Positions 18,711-26,345 of a DNA stretch of 26,345 nt are shown here, one piece after another (within the stretch, counting starts at the first letter, position 1; every line of letters begins with the position of its first letter). Source of the DNA: Chrysochromulina parva (lineage: Eukaryota; Haptophyta; Prymnesiales; Chrysochromulinaceae); assembly GCA_002887195.1 (NCBI GenBank), contig PJAB01000457.1:1-26345 (forward strand), in the 5' to 3' direction. Under the pieces are notes generated by a model, which was not told where the DNA came from, did not search any database, and saw nothing but the letters and a program-made list of their open reading frames with translations. The position numbers were made by a program, and so were the translations under genes.

Positions 18711-20531
18711 ATGCACCGCGTGCTTCAAGGTGCGGGTCTCGTCGCCAAACAGGTGGCGTTGCACCTTTCGGAAGAGGCGGCTCGCGGCAAGCTCGTGGCT
18801 CCTATTCGATGGGAAGGCGTCATCCAGCAGGCAGAGGCCGCAGCTGCAGCTGCAGCAACGTGGCGGTTGCCTTCCACCAGAGGAGCGTTTGCGCCCTCGT
18901 CAATGGACGGCAGTGCGTCTTCCTCCACGCACAATACAGTTGAGCGGATCCGCAGTACGTCTCCCGTGCCGGAGAAGCTGTCGGAGGCGTCGCCACCACC
19001 GTCGCAGTCCTCGCCCTCACTGACAGATATTCACACAGAGCTGCCGTCGTCGCCGCCCCCGAGTACGGAGGATGCGTCGTCGTGGCAGCCGGCGCAGTCG
19101 ATCATCTCAGCGCCAGAGCCAGTCGAGCCGCCACCCGGCAGCGCAGCCGCCAGCGCCGAGCAGCGACCCACCAAGGCCGTCCCCACTATGGCGGTGACGC
19201 GTGCGGTGCACTTTGGTGGGCTCGGCTTGGGGCTGGCCGCCGGTGCTGCGGCGTCGGCGGTGCGTCGCGCGATACGCGGCGAGCCCCTAGACAGGTCGCT
19301 CCTCGCGACCGATGCCAATGTCGAACGGCTCGCGAGCACGCTCTGTCGGTTGCGAGGCGCGGCTCTCAAGGTCGGCCAGATGCTCTCGTTTAATGACGCG
19401 GATGTGCTGCCGCCTGCGCTGCGTGTGGCTATGGAGCGCGTGCGCGACGGCGCCGACTGGATGCCGGCCCGGCAGCTCGAGGAGACGCTCCGGAGCGAGC
19501 TGGGCGACGGCTGGCGCGCACAGCTCGTCTCCTTCGAGCCTATACCCATCGCCTCCGCTTCGATCGGACAGGTGCACCGCGCTGTGCTTGAAGACGGGAG
19601 GACGGTCGCCATCAAAGTGCAGTACCCCGGCGTCGCCGACTCGATCCGCTCCGACTTGTGGTCGATGAAGCAGCTCATCTACTACACCGGGCTCGTGCCC
19701 CCTGGCCTCTTCCTCGATCGAATCCTCGAGGTGGCGCAACGAGAGTTGCTCCAGGAGTGCGACTACGTCAACGAGGCGACGGCCACGCGCCGTTTCAAGC
19801 GCCTGATGGCGCCTTACCCAGAGTTTGCAGTACCGGCCGTCGTGCAGAGCCTCTCGAGCCAGCGCGTGCTCACAACCGAATGGATGGAGGGCTTGTCGAT
19901 CGACCGTGCCGCCAAGGGCACCATGACGAGCGCCGAGCGAGATCGCGTGGGATCGCGCCTCCTCTGGCTCTCGCTGACCGAGCTCTTCACGTTCCGCTTC
20001 ATGCAGACCGATCCGAACTGGTCCAACTTCCTCTACGCTCCTCGCACCCGCCAGCTGTCCCTCATCGATTTTGGGGCGTGCCAGTCGTACGATCCCCAGT
20101 TTGTGGACTCGTACCTCCGACTGGTGATGGCGTGCGCGGAGGGCGCTTCAGGCGCGCCCGGGGCTCGTGAGGCCATCCTGCACCATTCGCATGAGCTCGG
20201 ATTCCTCACGGGGAAGGAAGGCCGCACCATGCTCGATGCCCAGTACGACGCTGCCGTGCTCGTCGGTAGCCCGTTTGCGCGCGACGCGCAACCTTTCGAC
20301 TTTGGCAAGCAGGACATCTCGAAGCGCATCGCCAAGGATGTGGCCACGATGATCAAGGAGCGGCTCACGCCGCCGCGCGAGGAGATCTACACGCTCCACC
20401 GGAGGCTCAACGGTTGTTTCCAGCTCGCGGCACGCGTGGGCGCGCGCATCGACGCGCGCGAGATCTTGCTCTCCGTGCATGGCGCACACCAGTGGCACGT
20501 GGACGCGCCGGTAGAAAGCGGAGCTGCATGA
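18711..20531 (+). CDS. COQ8: COQ8/ADCK3-type atypical kinase (UbiB family)
   Basis: A 606-residue protein. After a long low-complexity linker (about 45-160) it has a glycine-rich hydrophobic segment (167-180), the family signature KVGQ (220-223), the Ala-rich loop ASASIGQVH (281-289; human COQ8A has AAAS), VAIK (299-302), ECDY (349-352), the catalytic-loop equivalent MQTDPNWSNF with Asp434 and Asn439, and the metal-binding DFG (453-455). The C-terminal block FLTGKEG through PFDFGKQD to LHRRLNGCF matches COQ8 along its length. COQ8 supports the coenzyme Q biosynthetic complex on the inner mitochondrial membrane as an atypical ATPase/kinase. The first 30 residues could serve as a targeting peptide. 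It lies 123 bp after the glycosyltransferase stop. Confidence 0.94.
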   Translation: MHRVLQGAGLVAKQVALHLSEEAARGKLVAPIRWEGVIQQAEAAAAAAATWRLPSTRGAFAPSSMDGSASSSTHNTVERIRSTSPVPEKLSEASPPPSQSSPSLTDIHTELPSSPPPSTEDASSWQPAQSIISAPEPVEPPPGSAAASAEQRPTKAVPTMAVTRAVHFGGLGLGLAAGAAASAVRRAIRGEPLDRSLLATDANVERLASTLCRLRGAALKVGQMLSFNDADVLPPALRVAMERVRDGADWMPARQLEETLRSELGDGWRAQLVSFEPIPIASASIGQVHRAVLEDGRTVAIKVQYPGVADSIRSDLWSMKQLIYYTGLVPPGLFLDRILEVAQRELLQECDYVNEATATRRFKRLMAPYPEFAVPAVVQSLSSQRVLTTEWMEGLSIDRAAKGTMTSAERDRVGSRLLWLSLTELFTFRFMQTDPNWSNFLYAPRTRQLSLIDFGACQSYDPQFVDSYLRLVMACAEGASGAPGAREAILHHSHELGFLTGKEGRTMLDAQYDAAVLVGSPFARDAQPFDFGKQDISKRIAKDVATMIKERLTPPREEIYTLHRRLNGCFQLAARVGARIDAREILLSVHGAHQWHVDAPVESGAA

Positions 20532-20694
20532 ATCACACGGAATGAAAAACCACTTCTCCTATCTCTGGTGTTTGACCTCGAGAGCTCCTCGGGTGTTTAC
20601 AGGCGCCCCTCAACCAGGCGCGCCTCCCCGGACGCGCGGTCGGCCGGGGTCAAGGGGGTTGCGGAATTGAGACCCGGGTTTTTTTTTACGAAGG

Positions 20695-21366
20695 ATGAAA
20701 ATGATGATCGCACATTCCCGGCTGGCCCTCGTGGCGACCTTGAGCATGGCCGTGGCAGTGCAGAGCTTGACATTGCGCGTAAGGTCGTCGCCGACGCGTG
20801 CGAGCGTGACGATGCTCGCCAAGCCATTCAAGGGCGGCAGACTCGATGACTTTTTGGCCGCCGGGGCGGCGGAGGCCAAGTACGGGCCCCAGCGATATGC
20901 GGCGAGGTATGAGGACCTACAAAACATCGAGGTGGCAAAGGACAAGTCCAACAAGGAGCGCGAGTACTCGCGCCTGGTTTACGAAGCGCTCAAGAAGCAG
21001 CTGCTCGCCGATCACGTATTTCTCTCGTTCTTGGGCTGCGTGATCGTGTGGTACTTTTTTGATCTCTTTGCGGTGCGCAGCTACGCGTTGGGCGCCATTT
21101 TGGGCGCATTGTACCTGGTGCTCGCGCAACGCTCTGCAGACGGGTTTGGCGCTACCACCTTCGAGGAGAAGAAAAGCGGCCCGCCCGCTCTCATCGTGCC
21201 AGTGCTCATGGTGCTCCTTGCGGCGAAGAATCCGGACTCGATTGGCTTCTTGCCCATCTTTGCTGGCTTCCTCACCGAACGTCTCGCCTTCGTAGCGCAG
21301 GCCTTCTACCCGGGGGACTTTGGCCTCACTCCCGAGGAGACTGTTGATCGCGGCGCTGACAGTTGA
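20695..21366 (+). CDS. Plastid-type multi-pass membrane protein, possibly AtpI-like
   Basis: A 223-residue protein starts with a signal peptide (residues 5-24, RLALVATLSMAVAVQS) followed by a basic Ser/Thr-rich stretch (LTLRVRSSPTRASVTM), the bipartite leader used by complex plastids. The mature part has a charged amphipathic region (70-105) and four predicted membrane helices at about 107-123, 127-145, 164-178 and 183-203. The size and helix number fit ATP synthase protein I, an assembly factor for the c-ring, but the sequence match is not clear enough to name it. Plastid location is inferred from the leader. The two ATGs at 20695 and 20701 are both usable. Confidence 0.7.
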   Translation: MKMMIAHSRLALVATLSMAVAVQSLTLRVRSSPTRASVTMLAKPFKGGRLDDFLAAGAAEAKYGPQRYAARYEDLQNIEVAKDKSNKEREYSRLVYEALKKQLLADHVFLSFLGCVIVWYFFDLFAVRSYALGAILGALYLVLAQRSADGFGATTFEEKKSGPPALIVPVLMVLLAAKNPDSIGFLPIFAGFLTERLAFVAQAFYPGDFGLTPEETVDRGADS

Positions 21367-21708
21367 GGATGGCAGGATGGCACGGCACACTGCGAACCGC
21401 TGCGGTACGCACGCAGCCCCCGCCCGAGTCGGAGTCGAATGATCTACTACGTGTTTTGTGATGATTTTTCAGACCATGCGCAGATACGGACCTCGCTTAG
21501 AGTTAGGGACATGCACACAAGGGAATCGCTCTCGGTTGAAACGCGCGCATGCAGGTGCATGCCAACGTGCCCGCAGCCACACGACCTTTCTCATCCGGTC
21601 CTTTCAAGTTCGAAACGCGCCGCCGCGGCGCGCACGTCTATTACCGTTCGCGGTGCTCGCGGCCTTCGGCTGTGGGACCGCCGACGTCAGGCGTCGCGCC
21701 TACTGATC
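21367..21708. other. Intergenic region between convergent genes
   Basis: 342 bp hold the 3' ends of the AtpI-like gene (plus) and the pseudokinase (minus). I see no gene, repeat or RNA in it; frames on the plus strand run into the kinase as antisense shadows. Confidence 0.6.
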
Positions 21709-22794
21709 TCAGGCCATCTGCGCCTCCCAGTACGCAAACCTGTCCTGCACCTCGGGCGGTAGCTGCGGGCCAGACTCCTCGATCGAATCGTCGTAGCTCG
21801 AAAAGTTGCTCGTGTCCGAGTCATCGGCGAGCGTGGGCTTCCAAGGCGCGTCGAGCTGCTTGTTGTACAGCGCCGCCCAGTCGAGCCCGCGGAACCACTT
21901 GTGCCGCTTGATATCCTCCGCCCCGCCCGCCGAGCAACCCAGACGCTTCGTCACATCAAGGTGTAGCATCTTCTTGATCAGACTAGTCGCCTGCTCATCG
22001 AAGGCCGCGGGCGTGCGCACTGCGTCGAACCCCTTGAGGATCTTGGTGTAGATGTCAAAGGGGTCGGGCGCGTAAAACGGCGGGTAGCCGGCGAGCATCT
22101 CGTAGATCAGGATGCCCGTAGCCCACCAGTCGACCCCTTTGCTGTGTCCCTTGTTGTTGATGATCTCGGGAGCAAGATACTCGGGCGTGCCACAGAGCGT
22201 GAACGTCTTGTTCTCCTCGTCCTCCTTGGGCGGCAGGTACTTGGCGAACCCAAAGTCTACCAGCTTGATGTAGCCCATCGAGTCGACCAAGATGTCCGTC
22301 GTGCCCACAGAACGGTAGATGACGTGCTCCGTGTGCATGTACTGCAAGACCATCACGAGCTGCGCGATGTAAAAGCGCGCGAGATCATTGGAGAAGGTCT
22401 CGTCGCGGTGGAGCTTGCTGCCGATCTCACCGCCCTGGATATACTCCATGATCATGTACAGGTTGCGCTCGTCCTGGTATGTGTGGTACGGCGTGACGAT
22501 GAACGGGTTCTTGAGTCGGCTCAGCAGCTTCCGCTCGTCATGAACATGCGTGTACTGCTTCAAGCGCATGATCTCGGATTTTTTCATGATCTTGAGCGCG
22601 AAGAGCCCAGTGTGGAACATCTCGTATTTTTTCTTGAGCTCGTCGCGCGCAAGCGGCGCCTCAATCACGCGCACACGTCCAAAGTGGCCCTGGCCGAGCG
22701 TCGTCTTGACCTGAATCTCCGTCTGAATGATCGAGCTCTCCTTTCCCCTGAACACATCCCGCAACACCTTGACCTCGTCGATCACCGGATCCAT
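21709..22794 (-). CDS. PKA-catalytic-subunit-like pseudokinase (AGC family)
   Basis: A 361-residue AGC-type kinase fold with the length and C-tail of PKA catalytic subunit. Present are the Gly loop GQGHFG (34-39), the ATP-anchoring Lys68 in FALKIMKK, the helix-C Glu87, DFGFAK (180-185), the activation-loop TFTLCGTPEYLAPE with the phosphorylatable Thr199, VDWWATGILIYEMLAGYPPF and the C-tail DTSNFSSYDD. However, the catalytic loop, YRDLKPEN in PKA, reads YRSVGTTD (160-167): the base Asp is Ser, the Lys is Gly and the Asn is Asp. Phosphotransfer should be lost while ATP binding may persist, so a regulatory or scaffold role, such as sequestering PKA regulatory subunits, is inferred. ATG 22794 matches the family start; the open frame upstream is antisense to the MFS gene. 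Confidence 0.93.
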   Translation of the reverse strand: MDPVIDEVKVLRDVFRGKESSIIQTEIQVKTTLGQGHFGRVRVIEAPLARDELKKKYEMFHTGLFALKIMKKSEIMRLKQYTHVHDERKLLSRLKNPFIVTPYHTYQDERNLYMIMEYIQGGEIGSKLHRDETFSNDLARFYIAQLVMVLQYMHTEHVIYRSVGTTDILVDSMGYIKLVDFGFAKYLPPKEDEENKTFTLCGTPEYLAPEIINNKGHSKGVDWWATGILIYEMLAGYPPFYAPDPFDIYTKILKGFDAVRTPAAFDEQATSLIKKMLHLDVTKRLGCSAGGAEDIKRHKWFRGLDWAALYNKQLDAPWKPTLADDSDTSNFSSYDDSIEESGPQLPPEVQDRFAYWEAQMA

Positions 22795-22991
22795 GGCGGC
22801 GTCCGGCGGTGTGCGAGCGACACACGACGACGAGGAGCGCTGCGGTCCTTCCTTGTGTCTGTTGCTGCTGCTGCGGCCAAGGATTTCCCTTTTCATATCG
22901 GGCGCCCAGGACGACGTTTTTTTCGCGCTTTGCTCGGAGGGACGAAATTCAATCACTTCAATCACGGAGCCAGATGTGCCATCCAAGGGGC
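22795..22991. promoter_or_regulatory. Divergent 197-bp region between pseudokinase and MFS gene
   Basis: The two start codons are 197 bp apart in opposite directions, so promoters and 5' leaders are packed here. A T-run at 22917-22923 and a GCTGCT run at 22862-22873 are the only visible features. Confidence 0.4.
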
Positions 22992-24410
22992 ATGAAGTAC
23001 ATTCATGCCATTCCCGTCGGCGCGCTTCTCCACCTCGCGCTCTTCGGCGCCTCGCACGCCGCCACACCCGCTCCGTCCAACGCGCACGTCCAGCTGCGCA
23101 CGCCGAGCTCCTTGGTCGCACGAAGGCCCGGCAGCCCGCGTGCCGAGCTGAGTGCTGCGATCGCCCGACCGGCGGCGTCGGCGTCTCAGGGTCGAGGAAT
23201 GAGGTCGCCCTCATTCCTCTGGGCGCTGCTCTCTAATTGGCTCTATTTCCTCTCGCTTGGCTTGAACGCCATCAACATGTCTTTCATGGTGCGTCTGGCC
23301 GTCAACGGCAATCTGAAGCCATCGGCGGCCTCGATTGCGCTCAGTGGCAACGTGGAGGCCGTCGACAAGCTGCTCACCTTTCTGGGCGTCGGCTACCTAT
23401 GCAGCTTGTCAGATGCGCTGGGGCGCAAACCGCTCATGCTGTGGTCGGCGCTCGGCTTCGCCATGACCAACTTCCTCCAGGCGGCCTCCGGTGGCAGCCG
23501 CGTGGGGCTGTACCTGGCCGACATCATTGATGGCTGCAGCTCGTGCATGACGCCCGTGTGCCAGGCATACGTGGTCGATTGCTCGATGCCCGCGAGCACG
23601 GCGACCAACCTGGGCCTGTTCCAGGGCCTCTCGATCGGCGGTGCCTTCATCATCGCCTTCCCTATTGGGGGCCTACTAGGGACAAAGTTCGGACCGCGGA
23701 TGCCGCTGCTGATCGCGGGCGCCCTGCAGCTGCTGAATGCGCTCGTCATCGCTCTCGCGACCCCAGAGTCGAATCCGGCCGCGCGTCGCGCAGGCAAGAT
23801 GGATCTGCGCGGCGCGAACCCGCTCAGCGGGCTGCGTAGACTCTTCCTCCATGGAGCCATGCTGCGAGCCGCCGCCGCGAGTTACTTCTTGGTCACGCTC
23901 GCACGCAATTCGCTGGACGCGCAGTTTGTCAACTACGCCTCGGTGCGGTTTGGCTGGTCGCAGCAGCAGACGGGGCCGGTGATGGTACTGGTCGGGCTGA
24001 TGCTCGCGATCGTGCCGCGCCTCATGGTGCCGCTCCTCGGACTTCGGCTGTCTCTCCTCTCGGGGCTTCTCGTCTTCGCATCGGGGCTCGTCGTGACGGC
24101 TCTTGCGCCGACGCCCTTCGGGTTTGTCGTTGGGATCGCCATCGTCGCGTTTGGGTGCGTGAGCTTGCCCGCGCTCCAGGCCTTTCTCGCCTCACTCGCG
24201 CCAGTGGGCGAGCGAGGTGCCCTCCTGGGCGCCCTCGGCTCCCTCACGGAGCTCACTTCGGCCATAGGCTCCACCATGTACGCCCGGCTGCTCGCGCACT
24301 TCTCGTCTCCCGCCGCGTCCCTCCAGGTCCCGGGCATGCACTTCCTCGTCGCGGCGGCGCTGCTTCTCGTCGCGTTTGGCCTGAACGTGTTCTCGGCGAG
24401 CTCGGCGTGA
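22992..24410 (+). CDS. MFS transporter with plastid-type bipartite leader
   Basis: A 472-residue protein. Residues 1-23 (MKYIHAIPVGALLHLALFGASHA) form a signal peptide with an AxA-like cleavage site; residues 24-72 are basic, Ala/Ser/Pro-rich and lack acids apart from one Glu, like a transit peptide. The rest is a 12-helix major facilitator with motif A at 138-149 (SLSDALGRKPLM) and a C-domain symmetry half. It looks most like the TetA/MFSD-type drug and metabolite exporters. Location in a plastid envelope and the substrate are inference. An ATG at 22809 in the same frame would add 61 residues that look like UTR, so 22992, which begins the signal peptide, was chosen. Confidence 0.85.
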   Translation: MKYIHAIPVGALLHLALFGASHAATPAPSNAHVQLRTPSSLVARRPGSPRAELSAAIARPAASASQGRGMRSPSFLWALLSNWLYFLSLGLNAINMSFMVRLAVNGNLKPSAASIALSGNVEAVDKLLTFLGVGYLCSLSDALGRKPLMLWSALGFAMTNFLQAASGGSRVGLYLADIIDGCSSCMTPVCQAYVVDCSMPASTATNLGLFQGLSIGGAFIIAFPIGGLLGTKFGPRMPLLIAGALQLLNALVIALATPESNPAARRAGKMDLRGANPLSGLRRLFLHGAMLRAAAASYFLVTLARNSLDAQFVNYASVRFGWSQQQTGPVMVLVGLMLAIVPRLMVPLLGLRLSLLSGLLVFASGLVVTALAPTPFGFVVGIAIVAFGCVSLPALQAFLASLAPVGERGALLGALGSLTELTSAIGSTMYARLLAHFSSPAASLQVPGMHFLVAAALLLVAFGLNVFSASSA

Positions 24411-25464
24411 GCGCGCGTGCGTGCGCGTCCATACCGTGATCTTGCGTGGCTCGCGTTGCTTCGCCTCTCCCAACCTCCGCGCGAGTGCCGGGCGACCTCC
24501 CGGCTCATAGCCCCCCCATGTCCCAACCGACCCATGCTAGCAAAAAGGTATGGAGTATAAGTCTGACAAGAATGTGCCTCAAACATGCGGGTTGCGCGGG
24601 TCACAGCGCGCGGGGCGCTTTGAACAGCAGACCCCCGTTATGCGTTAATCTTTTACGCCCGAGCCGCGAGCCCCGCCGACCGACCGGTCAGACCGGTACA
24701 GCGGTTCGGTTTGCGTTTCTTTTCCGGACGGCAAAATTATGCTTAGAATAATGCTTGGCAAAGTATAAATTTATGCCATGATTTATGCGGCGGAATATGG
24801 CCGCTTAACCGCTCGACCACATTCACTTCCGGAGGAATTGTGACAGAAACCCGAAACGAAATGACACACGTCTGACACCCTGACGTGACCGCGGACGGAT
24901 AGTACACGGAAAGACGTGGGAGCCGGTCTTAGGGATTAGGAGGCTTTCGGGTCGCAGCCTCTGAAGCTGCAAGCTCGCCACGAGCGCAGACCCGCAGCGC
25001 GAGGTCTGCAACGGCCAACGCGGAACACCGGTCACCCTCACCGGACACCGCAACTCCCATACTACTCCCATACGAGACTATAGACGAGAACACGAGATAC
25101 TTCCAAATGAACCAAATCGAATGCCATTCGCTCCCAGATATTATACACGCAGTACGAGGCTACGAGCACGCCAGAGTACAGAGTAGCTACTCGACTGCAC
25201 ACGTACTACAAGTACAAGCAAGCAAGCAAAGTAGTCGAAACATCACAAGTTACAAGTACACAGTTCAGCGCACAGCGCCCCTTTCCGACGCCATTTCTGC
25301 CACATGGCGTGTCGTGTTGAAATTGTGTTGCATGCGTTTTGACATGCACCAAATCGGATACAAACGAGAACGAGTGTGTCCCTTTTTAGGTGGCCATTAG
25401 TGCTGAGCACGAAGAGAAGACAGGCTACGTCGACCCAGAGTCGCGGTCGACCCGGCGCAATTAG
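24411..25464. other. Intergenic region, AT-richer, no gene recognised
   Basis: About 1,050 bp, visibly less GC-rich than its surroundings, with AT-rich stretches at 24730-24800 and 25090-25400. There are short direct repeats (ACTCCCATAC around 25052-25073) and a GCAAGCAAGCAA run near 25220. A minus-strand stretch at 24795-24825 resembles a tRNA A box but no B box follows. Frames present are short and unsupported. Confidence 0.55.
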
Positions 25465-26345
25465 ATGAGGAACAACCTTTTCCTTCACGTCGCCTGCGTG
25501 ATTGCAAGGCCCCAATACTGGCGGAGCGATTACGGTTGCAATACGCTCATTTCAACCCAGACTCTCGGCAAAGGCATGCTGAACTCAGGCAGTGGCTATG
25601 CAAACCAGGCGGATGGCTCCACGTCATCATTGAACAACGGTGTGTATAGCATCACAATGCCCAGTGGCGGCTGGTTTGTCACCGCCGCCGCGGGGAGTTT
25701 CGGAGGCACCGGAATCGCAGCAGGGGGCTGTGCGACATTCAGGTACTCTGGCTCCACCACCGGCCTCACTTGGACGCCTCCTGCGGGTGCCTCCGGAACT
25801 CACAGAATCGAGGTCGGTTACGCGGGTGGGGAAAATATGGTCATCAACTGGTACACTCACCTCATCACGATTGCTGCGGCGGCGGCGCCTCCTCCACCCT
25901 CACCGCCACCACCTTCACCGTCACCGCCACCACCTTCACCTTCACCGCCACCACCTTCACCTTCGCCGCCTTCACCTTCACCGCCACCACCTTCACCTTC
26001 ACCGCCACCACCTTCACCTTCACCGCCTCCACCTCCACCCTCACCGCCACCACCTGCACCGCCTCCGCCATCACCTTCACTGCCACCACCTTCACCTCGA
26101 CCACCCATGCCACCTCCACCCTTTTCGCCGCCACAACCACCGCCACCGTCACCACCTCTGCCAACCCCACCACCGCCCTCACCACCACCACCCAGCCCTC
26201 CTCCTGCCATTCCTGCCGGAGCGCCTCAGCGGCCGCCACCGCCTCCCTCGTTCCCGCCGTCACCATCTCCACCGCCACCCTCGCCACAGCCTCCCTCGTT
26301 CCCGCCGCCACCATCTCCACCGCCACCCTCGCCACCTCCACCGTC
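25465..26345 (+). CDS. SPPP-rich cell-surface protein, 3' truncated, possible Reeler-like head
   Basis: The frame is open from ATG 25465 to the window edge (293 codons, no stop), so the gene is cut. The first 140 residues form a globular domain: SGGWFVTAAAGSFGGTGIA, then a Cys, FRYSGSTTGLTWTPPAG, SGTHRIEVGYAGG and INWYTHLITI. The LTWTPPAG-SGTHRIEVGYA block recalls the C-terminal strands of the Reeler domain, but this is a tentative match. After about 25885 it becomes (Ser-Pro-Pro-Pro)n to the end. An in-frame TAG sits directly before the ATG; it could instead be a splice acceptor, and the weak leader (NLFLHVACVIA) suggests an upstream signal-peptide exon. Together with the SPPP/WW gene it suggests a hydroxyproline-rich wall or scale matrix. 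Confidence 0.7.
   Translation, partial: MRNNLFLHVACVIARPQYWRSDYGCNTLISTQTLGKGMLNSGSGYANQADGSTSSLNNGVYSITMPSGGWFVTAAAGSFGGTGIAAGGCATFRYSGSTTGLTWTPPAGASGTHRIEVGYAGGENMVINWYTHLITIAAAAAPPPPSPPPPSPSPPPPSPSPPPPSPSPPSPSPPPPSPSPPPPSPSPPPPPPSPPPPAPPPPSPSLPPPSPRPPMPPPPFSPPQPPPPSPPLPTPPPPSPPPPSPPPAIPAGAPQRPPPPPSFPPSPSPPPPSPQPPSFPPPPSPPPPSPPPP
25885..26345 (+). repeat. Low-complexity tract encoding (SPPP)n
   Basis: Degenerate CCA/CCT/TCA triplets, with an 18-bp unit CCACCACCTTCACCTTCA repeated several times at 25900-26020 and a longer duplication at 26237-26341 around CCCTCGTTCCCGCCG. It runs off the right edge. Confidence 0.88.

Noticed and set aside
22809..22991. In-frame 61-residue N-terminal extension of the MFS protein
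   Set aside because: The extension is Cys/Arg-rich and would bury the signal peptide that begins at 22992; it lies in the short divergent promoter region.
22795..23214. In-frame 140-residue N-terminal extension of the pseudokinase
   Set aside because: It is antisense to the start of the MFS gene and has Arg/Ala-rich shadow composition; PKA-type proteins begin near MDPVIDEVK.
24795..24840. tRNA-like A-box on the minus strand (TGGTCGAGCGGTTAAG)
   Set aside because: No B-box (GGTTCGANNCC) follows at the right distance and no cloverleaf can be drawn; only a short stem is present.
1..26345. CRISPR array, prophage, insertion sequence or bacterial operon
   Set aside because: No regularly spaced repeats, transposase or phage genes were seen; introns and gene content are eukaryotic.

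Overview
This window comes from a nuclear genome of a GC-rich eukaryotic microalga. The evidence is spliceosomal GT-AG introns of about 90 to 160 bp, widely spaced monocistronic genes on both strands, a UFM1 E1 enzyme, COQ8, pICln, an R2R3-MYB factor, a PKA-type kinase fold, a cyclic-nucleotide-type channel, and two (Ser-Pro-Pro-Pro)n cell-surface proteins. Two proteins begin with a signal peptide followed by a basic, Ser/Ala-rich stretch, as in plastid targeting through a complex plastid. A haptophyte-like alga fits best, but the sequence alone cannot fix the lineage.

Layout: 1-1324 (+) is the 3' part of a MICAL-type flavin monooxygenase gene (three visible exons). 2363-4261 (-) is an R2R3-MYB factor. 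5041-5811 (-) is pICln. 5961-6482 (+) is a small putative secreted protein. 6656-7441 (+) is a Nudix hydrolase. 8053-9388 (+) is UBA5 (two exons). 9702-10220 (+) is a Cys-rich secreted protein. 10453-11574 (+) is a coiled-coil protein. 11612-11742 is a hairpin plus tandem-repeat block. 12572-14047 (-) is a membrane protein with an SPPP-rich ectodomain and two cytosolic WW domains. 14430-17432 (+) is a cyclic-nucleotide-gated-type channel (at least three exons). 17574-18587 (+) is a GT8-like glycosyltransferase. 18711-20531 (+) is a COQ8/ADCK-type atypical kinase. 20695-21366 (+) is a plastid-type four-helix membrane protein. 21709-22794 (-) is a PKA-like pseudokinase. 22992-24410 (+) is an MFS transporter with a plastid-type leader. 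25465 to the end (+) is a second, truncated SPPP-rich protein with a possible Reeler-like head.

There is no operon or single pathway here; the genes look like an ordinary stretch of algal chromosome. Several have themes in common: signalling (pseudokinase, channel, WW receptor, MYB), cell surface (two SPPP proteins, two small secreted proteins, glycosyltransferase) and organelle function (COQ8, AtpI-like protein, MFS).

The most notable observations are: (1) a PKA-type kinase whose catalytic loop has lost the Asp, Lys and Asn while the ATP site and activation loop are intact; (2) a membrane protein that joins an algal wall-type SPPP ectodomain to two cytosolic WW domains; (3) two neighbouring introns in the MICAL-like gene that carry copies of adjacent exon sequence, as expected if introns arise by tandem duplication; (4) a CNG-family channel with a non-canonical selectivity filter and a nucleotide-binding site lacking its key Arg.
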